14,745 bases of DNA from Candidatus Omnitrophota bacterium (lineage in GTDB: Bacteria > Omnitrophota > Gorgyraeia > Duberdicusellales > 4484-171): positions 1-14,745 of the forward strand of contig JAFGHG010000082.1 of the NCBI GenBank assembly GCA_016939345.1, read 5' to 3'. How positions within the stretch are numbered: position 1 is the stretch's first letter; each line of letters begins with the position of its first letter. A program made the position numbers and the translations under genes. Under the pieces are notes generated by a model, which was not told the origin of the DNA, did no database searches, and worked only from the letters and a program-made list of their open reading frames with translations. Of the stretch, positions 1-7,339 are shown in pieces.

Positions 1-1269
1 GTTGTCTACAGAGCCGGTTGTTTTATCCCAACCGCCGGGATAGATACAGCAGCTTTAACTAATTATTTTAATGATCTTACTCAGAGGCAGGGTGAGGGCC
101 TTCTTGGCATGGTTAACCTTTTTACCGGCGGCGCTTTGACCCGGCTTAGCATCTTTGCTTTAGGTATAATGCCTTACATATCATCTTCGATCATAATGCA
201 GCTATTGACCGCTGTTGTTCCGGCTCTTGAGCGTATTGCTAAGGAAGGAAAAGCCGGCTATGAAAAAATAAATCAGATTACCAGATATTTGACATTTGCT
301 TTGTGCGCCATTCAAGGAATGTTTTTATCTTTCTGGCTTTCAAACCCGGGTAATTTCGACAATACAGTCATCGTGCCTAATCCTGGGCCGCTATTTACGG
401 TAATAACCATACTTACTCTTACAGCCGGAACAGTCTTTATAATGTGGCTAGGCGAGCAGATACAGGAAAGAGGCATAGGCAATGGCATATCAATCATCAT
501 AACAGCAAGCATCCTTTCTCGAATTCCTTCGAGCGTGCGCCAACTTTATTATTTATGGGCCCATGAGCACCAGATCGACACTTTTCAGATATTGATGCTT
601 ATTGGATTATGGTTTTTGATGGTAATGGCTGTTGTTTTATTCAGTCAGGCTCAAAGAAGGATTCCTATACAATACGGCAGAAGAGTAGTCGGAAGAAAGA
701 TTTATGGAGGCCAGAGCACGTATTTACCGATCAAAGTCGATATGTCGGGAGTAATAGCTATTATCTTTGCCAGCAGTGTTTTGCTTTTTCCGGCAACAAT
801 GGCTACATTTTTACCTAAAAAATTCGGCCTTATCGGCTTTGTCCAGAACATTATCAATGAAAGAGGCCTTTGGTATAATTTAATTTATGTTGGTCTTATA
901 ATGTTTTTTATGTATTTTTATACGGCAATGGTTTTTAATCCTTTAGAGATATCCAACAATCTAAAAAAATACGGCGGCTTTATCCCTGGCATACGCCCGG
1001 GAAGACCAACAGCAAATTATCTTGATTATGTTGCAACCAGGATTGTCTTTATCGGGGCAGTCTATATTAGTTTAATAGCTATATTTCCCAATATAGTTAT
1101 GTCAGTTTTTAGAGTTCCTTCAAGCGGCTTGGCTTCATTGTTCGGAGGGACTACCCTTTTGATTATGGTAGGAGTTATATTAGATACCATGAAACAGATA
1201 GAAGGCCAGCTTCTGATACGTCATTATGACGGTTTTATCAAGGGCGGAGCATTAAAGGGAAGGAAGTAA
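1..1269 (+). CDS. secY: Protein translocase subunit SecY (5' end missing)
   Basis: Central channel of the SecYEG translocon, which passes unfolded proteins through or into the inner membrane. The reading frame is open from base 1, upstream of the first ATG at 109, so the gene starts before the window. The visible 422 residues, against about 440 for the E. coli protein, suggest roughly 20-30 N-terminal residues are missing. Family marks seen: the end of TM1 reading RAGCFIPTAGID, the TM2 stretch PYISSSIIMQL, ERGIGNGISIII in a central helix, the cytoplasmic loop GIRPGRPTANYLD, and a C-terminal TM10/tail with LDTMKQIEGQLLIRHYDGF. Many hydrophobic helices lie between them. The stop overlaps the adk start by one base (TAATG), as in many spc operons. 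Nothing points to a second, accessory SecY. Confidence 0.97.
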   Translation, partial: VVYRAGCFIPTAGIDTAALTNYFNDLTQRQGEGLLGMVNLFTGGALTRLSIFALGIMPYISSSIIMQLLTAVVPALERIAKEGKAGYEKINQITRYLTFALCAIQGMFLSFWLSNPGNFDNTVIVPNPGPLFTVITILTLTAGTVFIMWLGEQIQERGIGNGISIIITASILSRIPSSVRQLYYLWAHEHQIDTFQILMLIGLWFLMVMAVVLFSQAQRRIPIQYGRRVVGRKIYGGQSTYLPIKVDMSGVIAIIFASSVLLFPATMATFLPKKFGLIGFVQNIINERGLWYNLIYVGLIMFFMYFYTAMVFNPLEISNNLKKYGGFIPGIRPGRPTANYLDYVATRIVFIGAVYISLIAIFPNIVMSVFRVPSSGLASLFGGTTLLIMVGVILDTMKQIEGQLLIRHYDGFIKGGALKGRK

Positions 1270-1820
1270 TGGTTGCAACTGATACAAAGATGATTTTATT
1301 CGGTGCTCCTGGTTCCGGTAAAGGCACGCAGGCTTTAAAGTTAGCAAAAGAGCTTAAATTAAAAAGTATATCGCTCGGAGATATACTAAGACTTGAGGTT
1401 TCAAAGGCAAGCGACCTAGGAAAGCAAGTCCATGAATATATGCAAAAAGGGCTTCTTGTCCCCGATGGACTGGTTTCCAAAGTGATTGAGGAAAATTTAA
1501 TTTCTGGCGGCTTCATCCTTGATGGTTATCCGCGCAATCTTGATCAGGCCAAGACATTAGACGATATCCTGACCAGGAAGAATCTGAAATTAGATTTTTT
1601 TATTTATCTTGAGATCGATGAGAATACTATAACCAAGCGTTTGCTCAAGAGAGGCAGAGGAGATGATGACCCTCTGGTTATAAAAAAACGCTGGGAAGTT
1701 TTTATTGAAGAATGCAATAAAATCCTCAAGCATTATAAAAATAAAAAAAAGCTTATCATAGTCGATGGCCGAGGCGGCATTGATGAAGTTTTTTCAAGGA
1801 TTAAAGACGTCCTTAAATGA
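1269..1820 (+). CDS. adk: Adenylate kinase, short (LID-reduced) form
   Basis: Cytoplasmic enzyme interconverting ATP + AMP and 2 ADP. The P-loop GAPGSGKGT is at residues 12-20, the AMP-site segment SLGDILR at 35-41, and DGYPRN at 85-90. The RLLKRGRGDDDP region at 124-135 stands where long adenylate kinases carry a roughly 27-residue LID insertion with or without a zinc site. At 183 residues this is the short form with a minimal lid. The start at 1269 overlaps the secY stop and has purine-rich AAGGGAAGGAAG just upstream (1255-1266). A second Met at residue 8, right before the beta-strand leading into the P-loop, is the alternative start. The order secY-adk-map is classic. Confidence 0.95.
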   Translation: MVATDTKMILFGAPGSGKGTQALKLAKELKLKSISLGDILRLEVSKASDLGKQVHEYMQKGLLVPDGLVSKVIEENLISGGFILDGYPRNLDQAKTLDDILTRKNLKLDFFIYLEIDENTITKRLLKRGRGDDDPLVIKKRWEVFIEECNKILKHYKNKKKLIIVDGRGGIDEVFSRIKDVLK

Positions 1821-1850
1821 TCCGTTCATTGATTCTTTGGAGGAAAAAAT

Positions 1851-2597
1851 ATGGTTGAGCCTTTGACTGAGGAGCAGTTAAAGACTATGAGAGTCGCTGG
1901 AAAAGCAGCCAGTGATATCTTAAAAAAGATAAAGACTTTTATAAGGCCGGACATAACAACCAGGAATATTGAAGAGTTCTTTGATAATGCCTTAAGTGAA
2001 TATCCGGGTATGGAGCCTGCATTTAAGGGTTTTATGGGTTATAAAGCTTCCTGCTGTGTTTCTATAAACGAAGAAATAATCCATGGAGTGCCTTCAGAAA
2101 GGAAAATTAGAGAAGGCGATCTAGTAAGCGTTGATTTGGGCATTAAATATAAAGGTTTATTTGTCGATACAGCCTATACTTTTATATTACCAAAAGCTTC
2201 CCGGCAGGCCCGCAGGCTTGTAAAAGTTACGCTTGATTCCCTGCATCAGGGGATAAAAAAAGTTAAACCCGGGGCAAAAGTCGGAGATCTGGGTTTTGCT
2301 ATTCAGGCTTTTGTCGAGAAAAACGGCTATTCGGTGATAAGAAAGTTTGTGGGTCATGGTATTGGCCGCCAGCTGCATCTTCCGCCAGAGATACCTAATT
2401 TCGGGCAGAAGGGCCAGGGGCCGGAATTGATAAACGGCCAGGTTATTGCAATTGAGCCTATGGTTTCTTCGGGAGATTTTGATATAGACATACTTGAAGA
2501 CGGCTGGACAGCAAAAACAAAGGATAATTCTCTTTCAGCTCATTTTGAGCATACTGTAGCTGTAACGGACAAAGGCCCAGTGATCATGACCTTATAG
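1851..2597 (+). CDS. map: Methionine aminopeptidase, type I
   Basis: Removes the initiator methionine from nascent proteins whose second residue is small. All five expected metal ligands are present: D95, D106, H169, E202 and E233. The substrate-contact histidine H78 lies in NEEIIHGVP. The 248-residue length is typical of type Ia bacterial enzymes, with no SH3-like or zinc-finger N-terminal extension and no type II insert. The start is supported by GGAGG at 1839-1843, seven bases before the ATG. It follows adk by 30 bp and precedes infA by 31 bp, the usual spc-operon position. Confidence 0.96.
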   Translation: MVEPLTEEQLKTMRVAGKAASDILKKIKTFIRPDITTRNIEEFFDNALSEYPGMEPAFKGFMGYKASCCVSINEEIIHGVPSERKIREGDLVSVDLGIKYKGLFVDTAYTFILPKASRQARRLVKVTLDSLHQGIKKVKPGAKVGDLGFAIQAFVEKNGYSVIRKFVGHGIGRQLHLPPEIPNFGQKGQGPELINGQVIAIEPMVSSGDFDIDILEDGWTAKTKDNSLSAHFEHTVAVTDKGPVIMTL

Positions 2598-2628
2598 GAC
2601 GTTTTATTTATATACGAAATAAAAATAT

Positions 2629-2847
2629 ATGGCAAAAGAAGAATTGATTGAAGTTGAAGGAGAAATACTGGAAGCTCTGCCAAACGCCATGTTCCGGGTT
2701 AAATTGGATAATGATCATGTCGTTCTTGCTCATGTTTCCGGGAAAATGCGCATGCATTTTATCAGGATACTGCCGGGTGATAAGGTTAAAGTAGAGCTTT
2801 CTCCTTATGACCTAAGCAGGGGCAGGATAACTTACAGACAAAAATAG
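2629..2847 (+). CDS. infA: Translation initiation factor IF-1
   Basis: Small OB-fold protein that binds the ribosomal A site during initiation. The 72-residue length and the sequence are standard: [11 protein letters not shown] at the start, [12 protein letters not shown], the [19 protein letters not shown] core, and [13 protein letters not shown] at the end. The upstream bases are A+T-rich with no recognisable Shine-Dalgarno, unlike most neighbours, so initiation probably relies on coupling to map or on an unstructured leader. It lies between map and rpmJ as in many bacteria. Confidence 0.97.
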   Translation: MAKEELIEVEGEILEALPNAMFRVKLDNDHVVLAHVSGKMRMHFIRILPGDKVKVELSPYDLSRGRITYRQK

Positions 2848-2860
2848 TCACGAGGAAAAA

Positions 2861-2974
2861 ATGAAAGTGAGATCATCGGTAAAGAGAATTTGCGATAAAT
2901 GTAAAATAATCAAGAGGAAAGGGGTTACGAGAGTTATCTGTAAAAACCCCAAGCATAAACAGCGTCAAGGATGA
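2861..2974 (+). CDS. rpmJ: 50S ribosomal protein L36 (bL36), zinc-binding form
   Basis: A 37-codon gene read directly from the sequence: it begins [15 protein letters not shown] and ends KHKQRQG. The zinc ligands C11, C14, C27 and H32 are all present, so this is the zinc-binding (C+) type rather than the zinc-free paralogue some bacteria use under zinc starvation. GAGGAA at 2852-2857 serves as ribosome-binding site. It sits 13 bp after infA and is the last gene before the 110-bp spc/alpha gap. Its small size makes it easy to miss by length cut-offs. Confidence 0.96.
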   Translation: MKVRSSVKRICDKCKIIKRKGVTRVICKNPKHKQRQG

Positions 2975-2983
2975 ATTGGTCTG

Positions 2984-3004
2984 TAGCCGATAGTCGATAG
3001 CACA
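2984..3004 (+). repeat. Short degenerate heptamer tandem repeat
   Basis: TAGCCGA (2984-2990) is followed directly by TAGTCGA (2991-2997) and a decayed third unit TAGCACA (2998-3004). It lies just after the rpmJ stop in the only long gap of the ribosomal gene block. With two good units it may be chance; its value is as a possible member of a dispersed intergenic repeat family. Confidence 0.4.
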
Positions 3005-3006
3005 TA

Positions 3007-3037
3007 TTGCATAAAATTATAAAAAAGTATATATAAT
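3007..3037 (+). promoter_or_regulatory. Possible internal promoter before the alpha-operon genes
   Basis: TTGCAT (3007-3012) and a perfect TATAAT (3032-3037) lie upstream of rpsM, but the 19-bp spacing is longer than the ideal 17 and the whole stretch is A+T-rich, so a chance match is likely. It is followed by a weak A/T-only hairpin (3036-3057). The location is sensible: the alpha operon in E. coli also begins at rpsM. Confidence 0.3.
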
Positions 3038-3084
3038 AAAAAATTTAGTTTTTTTATACTGATGACCTAAATAAGGAGAACAAA

Positions 3085-3453
3085 ATGCCTAGAATGTTCG
3101 GTGTAGATATACCAAAGGATAAGCAAATCAAGATCGCTTTAAGATATATTTACGGCATAGGCCCTGCCCAAGCCATGAATATTCTTAATTCAACAAATAT
3201 AGACCCTTTAAGAAAAGCGAATGATTTAACTGATGAGGAAATTGCCCGGATCACCACGCTTGTTCAGTCTAATTACCGGGTAGAAGGAGAGCTTCGCCGG
3301 GAAACCAGCCAGAATATAAGACGCCTGGTAGATATAGGTTCTTATCGCGGTTCAAGACATAAAAAAGGATTACCAGTAAGAGGTCAGAGGACACGTTGCA
3401 ATTCACGAACAAGGAAAGGGCCCCGGCCAAGAGTCGGAGGCATAAAGAAGTAG
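3085..3453 (+). CDS. rpsM: 30S ribosomal protein S13 (uS13)
   Basis: Head protein of the small subunit, contacting the P-site tRNA and the B1 bridges. The N-terminal MPRMFGVDIPKDKQIKIALRYIYGIG contains the helix-hairpin-like element, and the basic C-terminal tail with RGQRTRCNSRTRKGP reaches toward tRNA. I give these as family knowledge matched to the visible motifs. The 122-residue length is normal. The start is fixed by AAGGAG at 3073-3078, six bases before the ATG. It is the first gene after the 110-bp gap and heads the alpha-type group rpsM-rpsK-rpsD-rpoA-rplQ. Confidence 0.97.
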   Translation: MPRMFGVDIPKDKQIKIALRYIYGIGPAQAMNILNSTNIDPLRKANDLTDEEIARITTLVQSNYRVEGELRRETSQNIRRLVDIGSYRGSRHKKGLPVRGQRTRCNSRTRKGPRPRVGGIKK

Positions 3454-3468
3454 TTTAAAGGAGAATAC

Positions 3469-3861
3469 ATGGCCAAGAAAAGACGAAGAGAGAAAAAGAA
3501 AAAGGTCCAGTTAGTTTCCAATATAGGGGTAGCCCATATTACGGCAACCTTCAATAATACAATGGTTTCTATATCAGATTTAAAAGGAAATGTTTTAGCT
3601 TGGTCTTCAGCCGGTACAGTCGGCTTCAAGGGAGCAAAAAAGTCAACACCTTATGCTGCTCAGATAGCATCGATGAACGTGGCAAAACATGTGAAAGAAC
3701 TGGGTTTGAAGGAGCTTGAAGTTTTAGTAAAAGGGCCGGGGCCGGGAAGAGAATCGGCGATAAGAAGCCTTCAGGCTGCAGGATTATCAGTAAAAAAAGT
3801 CAGAGATATAACACCTATGCCTCATAATGGCTGCAGGCCCAAGAAAAGAAGAAGAGTCTAG
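3469..3861 (+). CDS. rpsK: 30S ribosomal protein S11 (uS11)
   Basis: Platform protein of the 30S subunit near the mRNA exit region. Visible family marks are the very basic N-terminus ([14 protein letters not shown]), [14 protein letters not shown], the [13 protein letters not shown] stretch and the C-terminal [16 protein letters not shown], whose Asn-Gly is the conserved site of isoaspartate formation in this family. It is 130 residues long. AAGGAG at 3458-3463 lies five bases before the ATG, 15 bp after the rpsM stop. Confidence 0.97.
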   Translation: MAKKRRREKKKKVQLVSNIGVAHITATFNNTMVSISDLKGNVLAWSSAGTVGFKGAKKSTPYAAQIASMNVAKHVKELGLKELEVLVKGPGPGRESAIRSLQAAGLSVKKVRDITPMPHNGCRPKKRRRV

Positions 3862-3886
3862 TTTAAAATAACGAGAGGAAAGAAAA

Positions 3887-4516
3887 ATGGCCAGATATTT
3901 AGAAGCGAAATGTAAATTATGCAGAAGAGCTGATATGAAGCTTTTTCTTAAGGGGGTCCGTTGTATAACCGAAAAATGTTCTTTTGCCAAACGGCCCAAA
4001 CCGCCGGGTAAAGCCATGCCTAGCAGAGCTAAATTGACTAATTATGCCCTTCAGCTAAGAGAAAAACAGAAACTGAAAAATATGTATGGCATGCTGGAAA
4101 GGCAGTTTAGAAGATTTTTCACCATAGCCAACCGGTCAAGGGGCGTAACCGGCAAAACACTCATCAGGTTATTGGAGAAGCGCTTGGATAATGTAGTTTA
4201 CAGGTCTTTGTTCGCATCGTCGCGTGAACAGGCCCGTCAAATAGTGCTTCATGGTTTTGTTTTTGTTTCAGGCAAGAGGGTGAATATACCTTCTTATATA
4301 GTGCGTCAGGGCCAGAACATAGAAGTAAAGCCAAAGGGAAAGTTCCAGCAGTTTATAAAAGACAATATAGACCTTAATTCAAAAGACAGGAGCTCTCCAG
4401 GCTGGCTGAAGATAGACAACAGTAATTTCAAAATAGATATAGTTCGTGAGCCGGAAAAGGAAGATTTGGTTATACCGATAGACGAACAGCTAGTAGTAGA
4501 GTTGTATTCAAAATAA
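3887..4516 (+). CDS. rpsD: 30S ribosomal protein S4 (uS4), zinc-binding form
   Basis: Primary 16S rRNA-binding assembly protein, and in E. coli the translational repressor of the alpha operon. The N-terminal zinc motif is complete: C9, C12, C26 and C31 (C-x2-C-x13-C-x4-C), so this is the zinc form. The S4 RNA-binding domain covers roughly residues 97-160 (RLDNVVYRSLFASSREQARQ onward). Total length is 209 residues. AGAGG at 3874-3878 precedes the ATG by eight bases. Whether S4 feeds back on this operon cannot be seen; no alpha-operon pseudoknot is evident by eye upstream of rpsM. Confidence 0.97.
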   Translation: MARYLEAKCKLCRRADMKLFLKGVRCITEKCSFAKRPKPPGKAMPSRAKLTNYALQLREKQKLKNMYGMLERQFRRFFTIANRSRGVTGKTLIRLLEKRLDNVVYRSLFASSREQARQIVLHGFVFVSGKRVNIPSYIVRQGQNIEVKPKGKFQQFIKDNIDLNSKDRSSPGWLKIDNSNFKIDIVREPEKEDLVIPIDEQLVVELYSK

Positions 4517-4580
4517 ATTTTTAATTAAGAAGTGATCCTTGGTTCTCATTGCGGGGTCAATCGGATTTAGGAGGTAGAAA

Positions 4581-5567
4581 ATGGGAATAACATGGCGGGA
4601 TTTTCAGTTTCCCAAGCGCGTAATGGTAGAGCAGGAAACATACGGCCCTAATTACGGAAAGATTATTGCTGAACCCCTGGAGAGAGGCTACGGTGTGACC
4701 CTGGGTAATGTTTTGCGAAGAGTTTTACTTTCTTCGATAGAAGGAGCAGCTGTGACTTCGATTAAAATAGACGGGGTTTCCCATGAATTTTCAACCCTTG
4801 AGGGGGTGCTTGAGGATATACCTGAGATAATACTTAATATAAAGAATCTGATTTTAAGATCCTATTCCAGAGCGCCAAAAAAAATACACATAAAGGAAGA
4901 AGGAGAGAAAGAGATAAAAGCCAGGGATATAATAACTGACGAGACCATAGAAGTTATCAATCCCGATTTGCATATTGCTACTCTAACATCCAAGAAGATC
5001 CAGTTTAATATGGAGATGGAAGTAGGCAGAGGAAGGGGTTTTGTTACAGCCGAGATAAATAAGCGCGAAGGAATGCCTATCGGAGTTATTCCTATTGATT
5101 CAATTTTTACTCCGGTAAAGCAGGTTGCATTTAAGGTCGAGAATACCCGCGTCGGCAAGAGAACCGATTATGATAAATTGATATTGGAAATTTTTACTAA
5201 TGCCAGTATAGAGCCAAAAGAAGCCCTGATTTATGCAGCTAAAGTAATGAGCAAACATCTTGAACTTTTCTTTACTCTCGGAGATCTTCCCGAGGAAGAA
5301 ACTGAAGAGTTGACACCGGAGGAAGTAAGCTTATACGAAAAACTTAAAATACCTGTTTCTGAGCTTGAGCTATCGGTCAGAAGCAGCAATTGCCTTAGAG
5401 ACGCTAACATAAAGATCCTTTCCGATCTAGTAGTAAAGACTGAGCCAGAAATACTAGCTTACAGAAATTTCGGAAAGAAGTCATTAAATGAAGTTTCAGC
5501 CTTATTGAAAACTATGGGTTTAGGCCTGGGCATGAAGATTGACAAAAATAAACTACAAATGGTATGA
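4581..5567 (+). CDS. rpoA: DNA-directed RNA polymerase subunit alpha
   Basis: The alpha dimer nucleates polymerase assembly, and its C-terminal domain contacts UP elements and activators. The N-terminal domain (about 1-233) shows EPLERGYGVTLGNVLRRVLL at 31-50. A short acidic linker (about 237-256) leads to the C-terminal domain with SVRSSNCLRDANI; R267 corresponds to E. coli R265, the DNA-contact arginine. NFGKKSLNEV follows at 296-305. The length of 328 residues is standard. A strong AGGAGGT at 4569-4575 lies six bases before the ATG. The 64-bp gap after rpsD is larger than most in this block. The stop codon overlaps the rplQ start (ATGA), implying translational coupling. Confidence 0.97.
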   Translation: MGITWRDFQFPKRVMVEQETYGPNYGKIIAEPLERGYGVTLGNVLRRVLLSSIEGAAVTSIKIDGVSHEFSTLEGVLEDIPEIILNIKNLILRSYSRAPKKIHIKEEGEKEIKARDIITDETIEVINPDLHIATLTSKKIQFNMEMEVGRGRGFVTAEINKREGMPIGVIPIDSIFTPVKQVAFKVENTRVGKRTDYDKLILEIFTNASIEPKEALIYAAKVMSKHLELFFTLGDLPEEETEELTPEEVSLYEKLKIPVSELELSVRSSNCLRDANIKILSDLVVKTEPEILAYRNFGKKSLNEVSALLKTMGLGLGMKIDKNKLQMV

Positions 5568-6073
5568 GGCACAGAAAAAAAAGCGAAAAATTCTCACGAT
5601 CACGCGCACAAAGGAAAGCTTTGGTCAAATCATTGCTGAAAGCATTGATTGTAAACGAAAGAATAGTTACTACCGCTTCCCGGGCTAAATATCTAAGGGC
5701 TGAGGTAGATAAATTGATAACCTTGGGTAAGCGCGGCAGGGTTAGCGACCGGCGCCTTGCTTTTGATCTTTTAGGCGACCGGACACTTGTCCGTAAGCTT
5801 TTTGATGCTATAGCTCCCCGTTATCCTCAAAATAGCGGTGGCTACACCCGGGTACTAAGGATGGGAAGGCGAAAGGGCGATGGTGCTTTATTGTCTATGC
5901 TTGAGCTGACTAAGATTGAGAAAAAGATAAAAAAGCACAGAGAAGCTAAGGACAAGAAAGCCCAAAAGTCCAGCGAAGAAAAGACCAAAGAAAAACAGCC
6001 AAAGCAGGACAGAAAAGCTAAGACCGGTATAGCTTCAAAAGTAAAAAATATTTTTAAGAAAGACCGCGACTAG
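5564..6073 (+). CDS. rplQ: 50S ribosomal protein L17 (bL17) with long charged C-terminal tail
   Basis: Large-subunit protein near the peptide exit tunnel. The conserved L17 core fills residues 1-117: MRHRKKSEKFSRSRAQRKAL, IVTTASRAKYLRAEVDKLI, GGYTRVLRMGRRKGDGA and MLELT. Residues about 118-169 are an added low-complexity tail rich in Lys and Glu, absent from short L17 proteins of about 120 residues. Similar charged tails occur in some phyla, so it is a variant rather than a fusion to a known domain. No Shine-Dalgarno is visible; the 4-base overlap with rpoA implies coupled translation. It is the last gene before the terminator-like structure. Confidence 0.95.
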   Translation: MRHRKKSEKFSRSRAQRKALVKSLLKALIVNERIVTTASRAKYLRAEVDKLITLGKRGRVSDRRLAFDLLGDRTLVRKLFDAIAPRYPQNSGGYTRVLRMGRRKGDGALLSMLELTKIEKKIKKHREAKDKKAQKSSEEKTKEKQPKQDRKAKTGIASKVKNIFKKDRD

Positions 6074-6097
6074 TTTAGCCAGATTATTCTGGTATGT

Positions 6098-6152
6098 AAG
6101 CAGCCTGAAGGCTACAGGGGCCTTCTTTAAGACTGCCTTGTCTATTTTTTTT
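6098..6152 (+). terminator. Likely rho-independent terminator after rplQ
   Basis: An inner stem GAAGGC (6107-6112) / GCCTTC (6120-6125) with a 7-base loop sits inside a second pairing of AAGCAG (6098-6103) with CTGCCTT (6133-6139), which needs one bulge. A run of eight to nine T residues follows at 6144-6152. The T-run starts a few bases after the outer stem rather than directly, so it is not ideal. It is well placed to end the ribosomal-protein transcript. Confidence 0.5.
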
Positions 6153-6173
6153 ATATTCTATCTTTTTTGAAAT

Positions 6174-7328
6174 ATGCCTTTAAATCCCCGTGTCCTTTCT
6201 TTGTCAAAGTCTGCGACTTTAAAGATAACCGCACTTACCAAAAAACTAATCCGCGAAGGCAAAGATGTGGTAAATTTTGCTGCCGGCGAGCCTGATTTTG
6301 ACACTCCTGATTTTATTAAACAAGAAGCAATAAAGGCCATAAACCATGGTTTTACCAAATATACCCCTTCAGCCGGGGTCCCGGCTTTAAGAGAAGCAAT
6401 AGCCCAAAAGCTTAATCTTGAAAACAAAATCCCTCTAAAACCAGAAGGCGTAATAGTCACTTCAGGGGCAAAATACGCTGTTTATGTTGCACTATCTACA
6501 CTTTTAGAAGATAATCAAGAGGTCATAATACCTTCACCATACTGGGTAAGTTATCCTGAAATGGTTAAGCTGGCTGGCGCAAAAGCAAGCTATCTTGCCG
6601 CTGACGAAAAGGATAATTTCAAAATCAATCCTTTACATCTGGAAAAGGCTATAAACCACAAAACAAAAATTTTGATCCTCAACTATCCCAGTAATCCTAC
6701 GGGCATCACTTATACTTATGAAGATTTAAAAGCAATAAGCGCTATTGTAAAAAAGCGCCGTATTTATGTTATAAGCGATGAGATTTATGAAGCTTTGCTA
6801 TATGATGGTCTCAAGCATTACAGCTTTGCTGCTTTGCCGGATATGTTTGAGAGGACCATCACCATAAATGGTTTTTCCAAAGCTTTTTCCATGACCGGCT
6901 GGCGTCTCGGCTATCTTGCCGGGCCTGAAGAGATTATAAACCAGGCTTCTAAGATGATAGACCATACTACTTCCTGTGCCTGTGCTATTTCCCAAAAGGC
7001 GGCGGTAGCTGCCTTTAAATATTCCGACTGGGTGGAGGAATCAAGAAGGATTTTTCAAAAAAGACGAGACCTGCTTTTTAATGGTCTATCGGCTTGTCCT
7101 AAAATAACCCCATTCAAATCCCAAGGTACTTTCTATATGTTTTGCGACATAAGAAAGACCGGTCTCAATTCTTTTGATTTTGCTTCAAAACTACTTGAGA
7201 ACCATTTAGTCTCTTGCGTGCCAGCGGATGCTTTTGGCATAGATGGTTTTATCCGTTTAAGCTTTTCAACCAGTGAAGAGCAGATAACCAAAGGCATCGA
7301 ACGAATCAAAAATTTTTTTCAGGAATAA
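6174..7328 (+). CDS. aspC: Pyridoxal-phosphate aspartate aminotransferase (class I, AspAT Ib-like)
   Basis: Cytoplasmic fold-type I aminotransferase, most likely moving the amino group between aspartate and 2-oxoglutarate. K236, in NGFSKAFSMTGWRLGY, is the Schiff-base lysine. N174 of NPTG, D202 and Y205 of SDEIYE, and R244 are cofactor contacts, and R361 in FIRLSFSTS is the carboxylate-binding arginine. The N-terminal FAAGEPDFDTPDFI is typical of the Ib group. Some enzymes of this group also use prephenate or other keto acids, so the substrate is inferred from family only. Length is 384 residues. The ATG has no clear Shine-Dalgarno and follows the putative terminator closely. The next gene begins 11 bp after its stop, so the two are probably cotranscribed. 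Confidence 0.88.
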   Translation: MPLNPRVLSLSKSATLKITALTKKLIREGKDVVNFAAGEPDFDTPDFIKQEAIKAINHGFTKYTPSAGVPALREAIAQKLNLENKIPLKPEGVIVTSGAKYAVYVALSTLLEDNQEVIIPSPYWVSYPEMVKLAGAKASYLAADEKDNFKINPLHLEKAINHKTKILILNYPSNPTGITYTYEDLKAISAIVKKRRIYVISDEIYEALLYDGLKHYSFAALPDMFERTITINGFSKAFSMTGWRLGYLAGPEEIINQASKMIDHTTSCACAISQKAAVAAFKYSDWVEESRRIFQKRRDLLFNGLSACPKITPFKSQGTFYMFCDIRKTGLNSFDFASKLLENHLVSCVPADAFGIDGFIRLSFSTSEEQITKGIERIKNFFQE

Positions 7329-7339
7329 TAATTTTTTAT

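Noticed and set aside
312..512. Open frames on the opposite strand and in other frames inside secY, map, rpsM, pilT, lpd and the acyl-CoA dehydrogenase genes
   Set aside because: They lie wholly inside strongly conserved genes, have no ribosome-binding site or recognisable family, and follow from codon composition.
3036..3057. A/T-only hairpin as a terminator between rpmJ and rpsM
   Set aside because: It contains no G-C pairs, so it would be too weak, and the surrounding tract is uniformly A+T-rich.
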